A stretch of 64,000 nucleotides of DNA from Begonia masoniana (lineage: Eukaryota; Streptophyta; Magnoliopsida; Cucurbitales; Begoniaceae): the NCBI GenBank assembly GCA_022432975.1, contig CM039508.1, positions 29,267,008 to 29,331,007 on the forward strand. Reading direction: 5' to 3'. Positions 34,060 through 45,562 of the stretch are shown in pieces (positions within the stretch are counted from its first letter, which is position 1; each line of letters begins with the position of its first letter). The position numbers and the translations under genes were made by a program. The notes beneath the pieces are model-generated. The model had not been told where the DNA came from, did no database searches, and saw only the letters and a list, made by a program, of their open reading frames with translations.

Positions 34060-34818
34060 TTCCATCCACCTTATTTAAATTTTGTCATCAAAATTTGACT
34101 ATACAAACAGTTCAGGATACTTCAACATCATATCCTGCTGCCTCTCCCAAGTAGCCTCCTCAACATCGTGATTCCGCCACAGAACCTTTACCAGTGGGAT
34201 CTCCTTATTGCGCAATACCTTGATAGAAGAATCTAGGATTCGTACTGGCCTTTTCTCGTAGGTCAGCGTTGGTTGCACTTCGATCTCTCTCGTTTCAACG
34301 ACGTGTGATGGATCACGCACACATTTTCTGAGCATGGACACGTGGAACACATCGTGAATACCTTCCATAGATGCCAAGAGCTGTAACTGGTACGCTATAG
34401 TCCCGATCCTCTTCAGAATAGGAAAGGGCCCAACAAAACGAGGGTTCAACTTGCCTCGTCTTCCAAATCGCATAACGCCTTTAAACTGAGAAATCTTCAA
34501 ATACACTTCGTCACCTTCCTTAAACTGTAATTCTCTCTGTCTGGTGTCAGCATAGCTCTTTTGGTGGCTCTGTGCTATCTCTATACGTTGTCTAATAACA
34601 ACGATCTTCTCCGCTGTTTGCTGCAAAATATCTGGGCCGACTATGATAGTCTCGCCTACCTCGTCCCAATATAACGGAGACCTGCCTTTTCGACCATACA
34701 GTGCCTCATACGGAGCCATGCAAATAGTATCCTGGAAGCTGTTGTTGTATGAAAACTCAATCAAAGGTAAATATTGGCTCCACGAGCCCTGAAACTCTAG
34801 CACGCAAGCTTTGAGCAT
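34060..34818 (-). pseudogene. Element E integrase end and chromodomain
   Basis: Frame 34818-34099: FQGSWSQYLPLIEFSYNNS, PYEALYGRKGRSPLYWDEVGE, then FHVSMLRKC and the chromodomain LRNKEIPLVKVLWRNHDVEEATWER ending YPELFV. Polypurine tract AAGGTGGATGGAA is at 34060-34073. It is open from after the integrase catalytic Glu to the natural end. Confidence 0.88.
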
Positions 34819-35725
34819 ATCTGATTTGTTCTTTCTGTCTGTCCATCAGTCTGAGGATGAAATGCCGTGCTAAAATTCAGCTGAGTTCCCATAGCCTTAT
34901 GTAGACTCTTCCAAAACTTTGAAGTAAATCTGGCATCTCTATCAGAAAAATAGAGATTGGCACTCCGTGTAGTCTAACGATCTCCTGCACATACAGCTCA
35001 GCTAGCTGATCCATAAAATAGGTCATCTTCATTGGCAGGAAGTGGGCCGTCTTTGTCAAATGGTCCACTATCACCCAAATACCATCGTGCCCCTTTGTCG
35101 TTCTCGGGAGTCCAACTATGAAATAAGTAGAGATCTGCTCCCATTTCCACTCCGGAATAGGCAGTGGCTGTAAGGTTCCGGCTGGCCTTTGATGCTCTGC
35201 CTTAACCTGTTGGCAAATCAGGTAGGTTTCTACGTACTTGGCAATCTCTCTTTTCATGTTCGGCCACTAGAGGTGTTGCCTCAAATCTCTATACATTTTC
35301 GTGCTTCCTGGATGCACAGAATAAGCTGAAGAATGTGCCTCGGCCAATATCTCTTTCTTTAGCTCCTCATCGTTAGGCATGTACCACCTATGCCTGAACT
35401 TTAGAATACCATCTTCCGACAAATTAAAATCAGACAGGTCTCCAGATGTCATGCTCGATCGAAGCCCCTCACACTCCATATCTTTTTGCTGAGCTTCGCG
35501 TATCTTATCCAGAATAGTCGGCCAGAGAGAAATGTTGGTGAGAATACTGGACAACTCTGTCACAATCTCCAAATCAAACTTCTCAATCTCAGACCTCAAC
35601 ATTACCGACATCGATGCAAGCGAAGGCTGACTCGTAATAGGCATTCTCCTCAAGGCATTAGTGACTTTGTTTGCCTTCCCTAGGTGGTATTTAATTTCAA
35701 AATCATAATCTTTAACAAACTCCAA
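34819..35725 (-). pseudogene. Element E RNase H end and integrase (broken)
   Basis: Frame 35725-35267: [22 protein letters not shown] (RNase H tail, D lost in the usual ADALSR), then HSSAYSVHPGSTKMYRDL (first half of the integrase zinc region). A stop at 35264-35266 replaces the tyrosine/tryptophan region (YWWP). Frame 35257-34877 continues KYVETYLICQQ and GIWVIVDHLTKTAHF, but a frameshift destroys the second catalytic Asp block (SDRD expected). Confidence 0.85.
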
Positions 35726-36898
35726 CCACCTTCGCTGTCACATATTAAGTTCTTTCTGCGTAAACAAATACTTTAAGCTTCTGTGGTCAGAGAACCCCTC
35801 ACACTGCTGCCCATACAGATAGTGTCTCTAGATTTTTAAAGCAAAGACCACAGATGCAAGCTCGAGGTCGTGTGTTGGATAGTTTTGCTCATATGGTTTC
35901 AACTGTCTAGAAACATAAGCAATGACCCTGCCTTCCTGTATCAATACACATCCCAGTCCGATTCTCGAGGCGTCACAGTAAATACTGAACTTATCACCCT
36001 CAACTGGTAGTGTCAGAACTGGAGCTGTAGTCAATCTCCGTTTTAGCTTCACAAAGCTCTTTTCACAAGCAGGCGACCATACAAACTTCTCATTCTTTCT
36101 CATCAAGCGGGATAGAGGGACTGCTATATTTGAAAATCTCTCAATGAACTTCCTGTAATATCCAGCTAAACCAAGAAATCCACATACTTCTCGCACGTTC
36201 TTAGGCTGTGGCCAATCTCTAACAACTTCAATCTTTGTTGAATCCACTGAAATTCCCTCCTAAGATATGATATGGCCGAGAAAACTGATTCGATCCAGCC
36301 AAAACTCGCACTTAGAGAACTTCGGATATAATTGATGTTGGCATAGAATCTTCAGAACAATTCGCAAATGCTCCTCATGCTCTTCCTTTTTCTTCGAATA
36401 GATCAAGATGTCATCAATGAAGACGACGACAAACTTGTCTAAATACTCCTTAAAAACAAAGTTCATCAAATTCATAAAAGCTGCAGGAGCATTCGTAAGT
36501 CCAAAGGACATCACAAGAAATTCGTAATGCCCGTACCTTGTTCGGAAGGCTGTTTTCTGAACATCTTCCCTCCGGACCTTCAACTAATAATAACCCGAGC
36601 GTAGGTCTATCCTAAAAAATACTCGGGCACCCTGCAGTTGATCAAACAGGTCATCGATCCGGGGCAGTGGATACTTATTCTTCACCGTTAGCTTATTCAA
36701 CTCTCTGTAATTAACGCACATTCTGAGAGTTCCGTCCTTTTTATTCACGATCAGCACTGGCGCACCCCAGGGAGAAAAGCTGGGTCGGATAAACCCCTTG
36801 TCTAACAACTCCTCTAACTGAGACTTCAGCTCTTTTAATTCAGCAGGTGCCAGTCTGTAACTGAGACTTCAGCTCTTTTAATTCAGCAGGTGCCAGTC
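35726..36898 (-). pseudogene. Element E reverse transcriptase and RNase H (broken)
   Basis: Pieces in order on the minus strand: 36808-36584 ([24 protein letters not shown]), stop in place of Gln, 36583-36260 with FIDDILIYS (catalytic), stop, 36247-35828 with [15 protein letters not shown] [12 protein letters not shown]ase H start, then stops at a Trp and an Arg codon. A 43-bp direct duplication at 36855-36898 lies next to the F insertion and also shifts the frame. Confidence 0.88.
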
Positions 36899-37249
36899 TG
36901 TAACGACCCTAGAGGGATCGTCTTATAATCCGTATCTTTCTTAATCATTTAATTCTTATTACTAACACTTTATTCATTTTTGGTAATATATTTTTTTTTT
37001 TGAAAAATAACTTAGCTCAAGACATCACACGCGGTTCATTAGGCATCGCTTGGTAGAGGAGTACATTATACATCTGCCGGCGGGCAGGGTAAAATGCTCC
37101 ATCCGATAAAAGACTTTAGCTCTTAAGCTGCACCTACCGAAGGGGAAATAAACTTGCATCTGCCGATCATACCCCAACAGATTTCTATACTTAATTACTT
37201 ACTCCTGCCGGTCGCTAAACGACAAGCATGGAGTTCACATCTTCCGGTA

Positions 37250-38182
37250 GATGACAAAATAGCACTTTCATCATCCGATGGTTTGAACGCACTACATCTA
37301 CCGATTACTAGATGACAAAATAGCACTTTCATCATCCGATGGTTTGAACGCACTACATCTATCGATCACTAGATGACAAAATAGCACTTTCATCATCCGA
37401 TGGTTTGAACGCACTACATCTACCGATTACTAGATGACAAAATAGCACTTTCATCATCCGATGGTTTGAACGCACTACATCTACCGATTACTAGATGACA
37501 AAATAGCACTTTCATCATCCGATGGTTTGAACGCACTACATCTACCGATTACTAGATGACAAAATAGCACTTTCATCATCCGATGGTTTGAACGCACTAC
37601 ATCTATCGATCACTAGATGACAAAATAGCACTTTCATCATCCGATGGTTTGAACGCACTACATCTATCGATCACTAGATGACAAAATAGCACTTTCATCA
37701 TCCGATGGTTTGAACGCACTACATCTACCGATTACTAGATGACAAAATAGCACTTTCATCATCCGATGGTTTGAACGCACTACATCTATCGATCACTAGA
37801 TGACAAAATAGCACTTTCATCATCCGATGGTTTGAACGCACTACATCTACCGATTACTAGATGACAAAATAGCACTTTCATCATCCGATGGTTTGAACGC
37901 ACTACATCTACCGATTACTAGATGACAAAATAGCACTTTCATCATCCGATGGTTTGAACGCACTACATCTACCGATTACTAGATGACAAAATAGCACTTT
38001 CATCATCCGATGGTTTGAACGCACTACATCTACCGATTACTAGATGACAAAATAGCACTTTCATCATCCGATGGTTTGAACGCACTACATCTACCGATTA
38101 CTAGATGACAAAATAGCACTTTCATCATCCGATGGTTTGAACGCACTACATCTACCGATTACTAGATGACAAAATAGCACTT
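37250..38182. repeat. 61-bp tandem array, 15 units
   Basis: Unit starts GATGACAAAATAGCAC and contains ATCATCCGATGG and CATCTACCGATTACTA. Fifteen full units (37250-38164) plus 18 bases. Two variants alternate: A (CTACCGATTACTA) and B (CTATCGATCACTA), order A B A A A B B A B A A A A A A. Otherwise the units look identical. Confidence 0.95.
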
Positions 38183-39750
38183 CCAGCAACCGAGCTTAGA
38201 CATCCTCATTAACTTTGAGATCCTCACCTGAAGACTCGTCACCTACATCATAAGGTTTAAACTATAAGCTTAATGCTTAGTAAGGAATGCAATACTAATA
38301 AGTATGCATGAATGCTCATTTTGAGAAACAAATGCTCATGAATCTTTTCTTATTCATATTCATTATCATAACTAAAATCATAAAAACATTAACCAGGGGT
38401 CTCATTTGCCATCCAGCCACAGATTTGCTCCCTGAACATCTTCCAGCAACCGAGCTTAGACATCCTCATTAACTTTGAGATCCTCACCTGAAGACTCGTC
38501 ACCTACATCATAAGGTTTAAACTATAAGCTTAATGCTTAGTAAGGAATGCAATACTAATAAGTATGCATGAATGCTCATTTTGAGAAACAAATGCTCATG
38601 AATCTTTTCTTATTCATATTCATTATCATAACTAAAATCATAAAAACATTAACCAGGGGTCTCATTTGCCATCCAGCCACAGATTTGCTCCCTGAACATC
38701 TTCCAGCAACCGAGCTTAGACATCCTCATTAACTTTGAGATCCTCACCTGAAGACTCGTCACCTACATCATAAGGTTTAAACTATAAGCTTAATGCTTAG
38801 TAAGGAATGCAATACTAATAAGTATGCATGAATGCTCATTTTGAGAAACAAATGCTCATGAATCTTTTCTTATTCATATTCATTATCATAACTAAAATCA
38901 TAAAAACATTAACCAGGGGTCTCATTTGCCATCCAGCCACAGATTTGCTCCCTGAACATCTTCCAGCAACCGAGCTTAGACATCCTCATTAACTTTGAGA
39001 TCCTCACCTGAAGACTCGTCACCTACATCATAAGGTTTAAACTATAAGCTTAATGCTTAGTAAGGAATGCAATACTAATAAGTATGCATGAATGCTCATT
39101 TTGAGAAACAAATGCTCATGAATCTTTTCTTATTCATATTCATTATCATAACTAAAATCATAAAAACATTAACCAGGGGTCTCATTTGCCATCCAGCCAC
39201 AGATTTGCTCCCTGAACATCTTCCAGCAACCGAGCTTAGACATCCTCATTAACTTTGAGATCCTCACCTGAAGACTCGTCACCTACATCATAAGGTTTAA
39301 ACTATAAGCTTAATGCTTAGTAAGGAATGCAATACTAATAAGTATGCATGAATGCTCATTTTGAGAAACAAATGCTCATGAATCTTTTCTTATTCATATT
39401 CATTATCATAACTAAAATCATAAAAACATTAACCAGGGGTCTCATTTGCCATCCAGCCACAGATTTGCTCCCTGAACATCTTCCAGCAACCGAGCTTAGA
39501 CATCCTCATTAACTTTGAGATCCTCACCTGAAGACTCGTCACCTACATCATAAGGTTTAAACTATAAGCTTAATGCTTAGTAAGGAATGCAATACTAATA
39601 AGTATGCATGAATGCTCATTTTGAGAAACAAATGCTCATGAATCTTTTCTTATTCATATTCATTATCATAACTAAAATCATAAAAACATTAACCAGGGGT
39701 CTCATTTGCCATCCAGCCACAGATTTGCTCCCTGAACATCTTCCAGCAAC
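38183..39750. repeat. 260-bp tandem array, 6 units
   Basis: Units start CCAGCAACCGAGCTTAGACA at 38183, 38443, 38703, 38963, 39223 and 39483, with a stub at 39743. They appear identical. Each contains, on the minus strand, the branch-like TTACTAAG, acceptor GATGTAG|GTGA and the entire exon 3 (DESSGEDLKVNEDV then stop). Confidence 0.95.
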
Positions 39751-40745
39751 GCTCATTGAGAAACAATGCTCATGATCTTTTCTTATTCATATTCATACTC
39801 AAAGTCTTCATTCTTGTTCATCATTCATATTCATTATTCATAATCATCATTCATATACATCATTCATGTTCATCTTTCATATTCATTGTTCATTTTCATC
39901 ATTCATATACATCATTCATATACATCATTCATGTTCATCGTTCATATTCTTCGTTCACGTTGTGTGGATTAAGGGAGGATTTGTGCCGGTAAAGGGGGTT
40001 TGACAGTGAGAGTGCACATAGTTCCCTTGCGGGTCGTATCATGGTCCTTCTTTTGGACAGTGACATACGCCAAACCGCCCCCAACCCTCACTTAATTCAT
40101 GTTGCATAAGTTTTATATTCTTATCTTGTTCATGCGAAAACATGCTCTTAAAACATTTTCATATGCATAAAACATTCATGATGCATGAACATGAAAATTC
40201 TTAAATCATCAAGCTACAGAACAGAGTACCATTCGACATGAAACCTTACCACTGAGCTAATCATCAGCATAAACATTAGACAGTAACATAAGGGAAACTT
40301 CTAATCATCGTATGAGTTTCTACCTAGCATCCTTTGATGTAGGGTCCTAATGACCGAGAAACCTACACATTCACCTACCTGGTCTCCTTAGCAATTTGAG
40401 CTTCTTTCTCTTCAAACTTCTTCACATAAAACATTTACATTGCAGTAGTTAAAACAAAATCCTATTAGTTCTAATCACAAGTCATCCTAGGATCTAATAG
40501 CTATAGTCACTCCCGAATCCTTAGTATAGTTCTCTGTGCAATTTGAAATCCAAAACCCAAAACAAACAGATTCGATTAGCGATAACTCAAGGTTTGTTTA
40601 ATGTCCAAAATCGATTCGGAATGACATTACCACTTTCAGATTTTAAAATACCCTTACTAATACTCGGCCATTGAAGAACCTAGAACTTCAACACATAGCT
40701 GAAAACAGAGCTTAACGACTAAAAGATAGCTACATTGCCAAACTC
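39496..40745 (-). other. LTR F candidate spliced micro-ORF, exon 3 in six copies
   Basis: Donor CCAG|GTAGGT at 40379/40378 pairs with acceptors TGTAG|GTGA at 39543/39542 and the equivalent point in each of the five other 260-bp units. Exon 3 is 47 nt to the stop (39496-39498). The first acceptor looks lost (ATGTGAAG at about 40424), so exon 2 may not be used. Confidence 0.4.
39756..39955. repeat. Simple repeat TTCATATTCATCA-like
   Basis: Irregular repetition of TTCAT, TATTCATCATTCATA and TACATCATTC. The open frame over it (His/Ser/Ile-rich) is low-complexity and not a gene. Confidence 0.8.
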
Positions 40746-41073
40746 GTACCTCGAGCACAAAGTAGCCGAGAAGCAACAAGGAAACCGATCGTCGAAAGAG
40801 GGATTTTCAGCTGACAGAGAGCGAGAGCTCGGGAGGGGAAATCACCGAGAGTAAGAGATGACGGCTACAGTGGTTTAAATGAGGTTTGAATCCTTTCCTT
40901 TTTCTTTAAATACTGGTCTCAATCCTCCATTATTACAACTTTGCCACTCAACCTAGTTTAAATCCACATGTAATTAATTAAGCTTGGCATAAAATTCTAA
41001 ACCGTGAAGATTGAATATTCATGACCGTTAATACAGTTAGGAAGTCACCTGGTTGAAGTTGTCGGGTGTTACA

Positions 41074-41583
41074 CAGTCTGTAAGGATTTTTTGATACCGG
41101 CGCAGAGCCTGGATACACATCAATCACAAACTCGATCTCCCTGTCCGGTGGTAATTCGGGAAGATCGTCAAGAAAGTTCTCGGAGAAATCTCTAACTACT
41201 GGAAGGTCCTCTAGTTTCACCTCACTGAGTAACCGAGTATCAATCACGGTAGCAAGATAAACAGAGCATTCGCCCTTAAACTTATCTTGAACCTTCATAG
41301 AATAAGCAATAGGCGACTCACTCGACCTATTTAATGCCTGATATGAGAACTCTTTCTTATCCGGAGGCTGAAAAGTTACCAACTCGGATCAACAGTCATT
41401 GGTGGCAAAGTGACGCGAAAGCCAATCCATCCCCAAAATTAGATCGTACCGCTCTATACTCATAACTATCAGGCAAGCATAGAGGGTATTAATCCCCACC
41501 GAGACAACGTTGCCTTGGAAGACACGATTAGACTGCATAAGAGCTCCCGAAGGTAGCATCACTATATACTCATACTCAGCCAA
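41074..41583 (-). pseudogene. Element E protease end
   Basis: Frames 41583-41389 (EYIVMLPSGALMQSN, LILGMDWLSRH) and 41382-41079 ([40 protein letters not shown]) are the region between protease active site and RT. The latter is cut by solo LTR F at PYRL. A Cys/Ser region stop separates the frames. Confidence 0.88.
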
Positions 41584-42768
41584 CTAAGATACTAGCCCCA
41601 ATCTAATCATGCAAGCAGTTGAAATGAAGGAGTGCGTAGCTCCCGTATCTATCAGAGAAAATACTGGTACACCCATGACTGGAATAGTACCTGATATGAC
41701 AGATGGCTGTGCCTCGTCGTCGACATCTCTAGGCTCAATAAATGTGAAGATCCTCGGCATAACTCTTCGCTGATCTCGGCCCTGTTGATTTCGGTCCAAT
41801 AACGGGCATTTCATGATATAATGGCCAACCTCTCTGCATCTATAACAGCTGTTGGTACCCAACCGACACTCGCCAAAATGTTCTTTCTGGCACTTAGGAC
41901 AAACAGGCTTCTGAGTAGCCCCTTGAACTTGCTTCCCTTTGCCCTGATCATTTCCTCCATCATGAGGCCTTTTAACGCCTCTTTGTTGTTGTTGTTGTGG
42001 CTGTTGCCCTCTAGGTTGCCAACCCCGATTCCGTACCTGAGGCTGGATCTCCCGAAAGAAGCCCTTAGTAGACTCCCTCGGCTTAACACAGGTCAACTCC
42101 GCAGCCTCGAACTCTAGGGCTCTCGTTGCGATATCCTCATAGGGCACATCTAGAATGCCGGATACTATAAGGTTCTTCCGAATCTCCCGATTTAGTCCAT
42201 CCATAAATTGTTGCACCTTGTCCTCATTATCACTGACTAGGCGCAGTGGGATTCGGGACAAAGCTTCAAACTTCCTGATATACTCCGCAACCGTACTGGT
42301 CTGCTTTAGCTACGTGAACTCTGCTCTCTTTGCGGCCCTCACTGTACGGCTGAAATACTTATCAAAGAACACGGTCTTAAACCGTTCCCACCTCATCAGT
42401 GCCACATCCGTCGTTGCCTTAACAGAATCCCACCAAGGCCAGGCATCCAATGCCAGGTGGAATGTGACGCACGTGACCTTTTCATCATTGTCCACTTTAG
42501 CATACGCCAAGATGTCCTCCATCGTTCGAACCCACTCCTTAGCAATAGAGGGGTCCGTAGATTGTTCGTTAAATATTGGAGGCCTTAGCTTTTGAAATCT
42601 CTCCATGCTGTGGTTGTCTGGAATTACTATATCCCGGGCTCTCTGATTTTCTCAGTTTACTAGACTTTCAATCTGTTGTGCTTGCCTGTCCATATGCTGA
42701 GCCTGACAGTCCAGCAAATCAGTTAGCCTATCTAAGGTATCGTCTCAAGTGTCTCTACCTCGAACCAT
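41584..42768 (-). pseudogene. Element E gag, zinc knuckle and protease active site
   Basis: Starts MVRGRDT at 42768 with an immediate TGA, further stops after VN and after EFT. Gag core EWVRTMEDILAYAKVD, AWPWWDSV, FFDKYFSR; frame 42261-41584 has FEALSRIPLRLV, a Gln-rich stretch, the CCHC knuckle CYRCREVGHYIMKC and protease site FSLIDTGATHSFIS. Homologous to B/H gag but clearly a separate family. Confidence 0.88.
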
Positions 42769-42916
42769 TTTCTATAACTCCTATAAAAGTTAAAAAAAAT
42801 AATCCTAAGAAATCGAATTTAAATAAAGTAATTAAACGTACTTACAGTTGATGAAGGATGTCCGCGTAGTGGCTGAGCAGTCGTGCAGTCTACAGAACCG
42901 TTTTTAAAACTCGGGG

Positions 42917-42928
42917 GCTCATATACCA
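42917..42928 (-). other. Primer-binding site of element E (two mismatches)
   Basis: TGGTATATGAGC on the minus strand, two changes from TGGTATCAGAGC, followed by the same 4-base spacer (taac on plus) before the LTR as in B. Confidence 0.75.
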
Positions 42929-42932
42929 TAAC

Positions 42933-43283
42933 TGTAACAACCCTTACACTATTCTCTTAATTTCTCGTATAAATTTTTCTTTTTAAACCTCTAATTAAAA
43001 TTAAGACGTCCTTAAAACCATTTAAAGAAAATACCTTAAAATAAGTGTTGAAATTTCTTTGAAAAATAAATTAAAAACATTAAAAGAACATGTTAAAACA
43101 TCGGCTAAGAGAAGCAGGGGTAGCCGATCGATCGGCCATGAATTTTCACGGGCAAGTGCCCTTTTTACCCCTGCTTCTCTTAGCCGATGTTTTAACATGT
43201 TCTTTTAATGTTTTTAATTTATTTTTCAAAGAAATTTCAACACTTATTTTAAGGTATTTTCTTTAAATGGTTTTAGAGACGTA
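42933..43283. repeat. LTR stub and palindromic junction of element E
   Basis: 42933-43124 is the first 192 bp of the 5' LTR. From about 43168 to 43283 the same sequence returns in reverse (TACCCCTGCTTCTCTTAGCC back to GGTTTTAGAGACG), with about 43 bp between arms including GATCGATCG. The arms are about 120 bp and nearly identical. Confidence 0.9.
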
Positions 43284-43616
43284 TGTAACACCCGGTTTTA
43301 CGGGATTTGATTTATTCCAACATAAATGGCATTGTTGTAAATATGTCAAACTAAGTCCGTTTTGCAAACGAAAAGTTTTATCGGAGCCATAATAATAAAT
43401 TAGAATTTATGGTGAAATATAAAAATTTGGAGAAATCGGATCGTTAGTTAAATACTGAAATTTGTGGAGGAATAAATGGAAAATCAATGGAAGGGTGTTA
43501 TGGTAAATTCGCAAGCCAAATTTTAATAAAAACATCAAACTCCCTCTTTCTCCCTCACACTTACACGATTTTCTGCAATTTCTCCCCCTCCCGCAGGCGA
43601 TTTCTTCTCCTCCCTC

Positions 43617-44697
43617 ATGCGTTCCTCTTTCGGCGACGAGAACTCCTCCGACGACTCAGTTTTCTTCACGTTTCCTTCTCCTTCCTCGACTCTAGGTATG
43701 AATCTATAGTTTTGGAGCTTTAGATATCAATTTCTAGGGTTTCAAACGGTTAGGGTTCGTTAGGGATTTCATCGAAAACGGGGAGTAGAGTTCGAAATTG
43801 ATAGGTTTAGCATAAATGCACCTCAAATGGCTGTATTTATGATTATTGGTGAAAGTTTGATGGTTTGATAGAGGTTGTTGAGAAGTTTGGTAGTTAGAAG
43901 GTTTTAAAAACTCCATTAATGGAGGTTTGGAAATTCACGAGCACGAGTTGCTCGATAAAATGCCTCAATGAGGTGTTTTAGTGTTTATAAGATTTTCTTT
44001 AGCTATGAGTTTGTAATTTTCTAAACTCGATAGTTTAGAATTGGTTTAAATGACAAATGTTGTGTATTGCCTTAGGGGAACAACGCTCGTGAATGGAGCT
44101 TGAATTTCAACGGACGCGAGGTAAGTCTTCGTGATTTGTTTGGCCGTCTTGGCCTACACCATAAGAATGTACGTTAAATTGAGGAATTGGAGATATATTG
44201 CGTTCGGGTAATTAGGACGGGTAGTTAGTTTTAGGTTTGGTTAGGTTGTTAATTGTTAAGTTTATTATTTGTATGTTTCTATTTCGTTCATAGCATAATA
44301 TTTATTCATGCATCATTGTTTTCGAAAAGAGCATGAAAAGGAAATTTCTATGCATGTTTTTACAAAACGAAAAGGTAAACGAATGTAATAAAGGTCACGT
44401 CGGTAGTGGTGGTTCAGACATGGCTGTCAGATGAAGCATGTTTTCCCCCCGGTTAGATACAAGGGGCTATCTAATCGACGGATGTGCCACTCCTATCTAG
44501 CGAGAGTGAAGCCCCGGTGACATGAATGAAATGATTAGCGAAAAGGTAGGATGCATGATTTATGAAATGTACATGCATAGTATTAGCATTCAAATGCATT
44601 CACGTAGATTTACTGAGCCTCTAGCTAACATTTTTAATTCTATGGTGTAGGTGATTTTGACACAGGTGAGGAAGACGTCACTCCGCCTGAAGTATGA
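43617..44697 (+). other. Reversed E LTR: best candidate spliced micro-ORF with ATG
   Basis: ATG at 43617 opens MRSSFGDENSSDDS; exon 1 to 43695 (79 nt), exon 2 44076-44120 (45 nt), exon 3 44651-44697 (47 nt). The sum, 171 nt, is a multiple of three, giving 56 residues. Sites: CTCTAG|GTATGA, CCTTAG|GGGA, GCGAG|GTAAGT, TGTAG|GTGA. Exon 3 reads DFDTGEEDVTPPEV. One TGA in exon 2 (TGG in the other E copy) breaks this copy. Confidence 0.45.
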
Positions 44698-45134
44698 GCA
44701 CGTTGAAGGAGTATGGCCCGTGGGAGTACGCTGGCAGTCGGTGCGTGATTTTGACCCGTGGGGACGTAGGTAAACGTTTTGGGGAATTGATAGATAGGAT
44801 ATAGGAAATTGTATAGTTGATCATTTTAGGATGCTTGGATCTGGCTAGATCTTGTTTTGTAATGTTTCGATTTTTTCAAACAGGAGGAAATGTTAAACTT
44901 TTAAACGGAATCACGCGGTTCATTTTTATGAAATTTGGTCATATTTTATGTGTTTTGAGTCGGTAATGGGGGATTGGTAGAGAGTGAAATGTATGTGGAT
45001 GGTAGTGTTATTGTGTAGAAAGTTTTTATGAAATGTTAGTGGTGATTTGATGAGGGAAAATGGGTGAAGTGTTATGTGAATTGTACAGGGGAATCGATGG
45101 ATGAAGTAGAAGAAGAAAATAGGGGGAAAGAAGT

Positions 45135-45345
45135 GAGGATGCTCTCTGGAATTTTTGGATTCCAGAGAGCATGCAGTTCGATCGCCTAAGGAGGCGATCG
45201 AATGGCATGATGGATCGGCACTCTCTAGAAAATCCAGAGAGTGTGCCGATCGATCAAGGGCGATCGATCGCCTGATGAGTGGGGCGATCGATCGCCCCCT
45301 CCATTTTGGCCACAGCCGATCGATCGGGTGAAATGGCCTATCAAT
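45135..45345. repeat. Stack of inverted repeats with CGATCGATCG in E-type LTR
   Basis: GATGCTCTCTGGAATTTTTGGATTCCAGAGAGCATG-type stem (45139-45174), GATCGCCTAAGGAGGCGATC (45180-45199), GCACTCTCT..AGAGAGTGTGC (45217-45244) and two or three CGATCGATCG palindromes follow one another. Corresponding stems occur at 32057-32190, 52960-53115 and 3345-3410. Confidence 0.75.
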
Positions 45346-45562
45346 TGGCCATGAATTTTCACGGGCAAGTGCCCTTTTTACCCCTGCTTCTCTTAGCCGA
45401 TGTTTTAACATGTTCTTTTAATGTTTTTAATTTATTTTTCAAAGGAATTTCAACACTTATTTTAAGGTATTTTCTTAAATGGTTTTAGGGACGTTTTAAT
45501 TTTAATTAGAGGTTTTAAAAGAAAAAATTATACGAGAAATTAAGGGAATAGTGTAAGGGTCG

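Larger units (their letters stand above)
36899..41073 (-). mobile_element. Solo LTR F (4175 bp), TSD cagtc, with two tandem arrays
   Basis: Starts TGTAACGACCC, ends CGGGTGTTACA, duplication cagtc at 36894-36898 and 41074-41078. It lies between the protease/RT codons PVSKNPYRL and the RT start of element E. Nearly 2.5 kb of its length is two arrays (61-bp x15, 260-bp x6). Without them it has the size of the B/H LTRs (about 2 kb). No internal region. Confidence 0.93.
31844..45562 (-). mobile_element. Element E, Ty3/gypsy, with fold-back LTR at its right end
   Basis: Minus-strand element with 3' LTR 31844-34059, pol 34060-36898 and 41074-41583, gag/knuckle to 42768, PBS 42917-42928 and a stub of 5' LTR (42933-43124). 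Then a reversed partial LTR and a complete reversed LTR (43284-45562) take the place of the rest. F is inserted in it. Flanks GTGCGGC and GTGCGAT hint at a gtgcg duplication with imperfect ends. Confidence 0.85.
43284..45562 (+). repeat. Reversed LTR of the E family (2279 bp)
   Basis: Starts TGTAACACCCGG, ends AAGGGTCG without the final TTACA, and is the reverse of 31844-34059 in overall layout. Its U5 side has a stack of inverted repeats (45135-45345). Exon 1 ends 43695, exon 2 44076-44120, exon 3 from 44651. Confidence 0.9.

Noticed and set aside
37250..39750. Possible CRISPR array
   Set aside because: Head-to-tail units without unique spacers, in a plant LTR; a plain tandem array.
39756..39992. 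His/Ser/Ile-rich frame
   Set aside because: Follows a TTCAT-type simple repeat inside solo LTR F.
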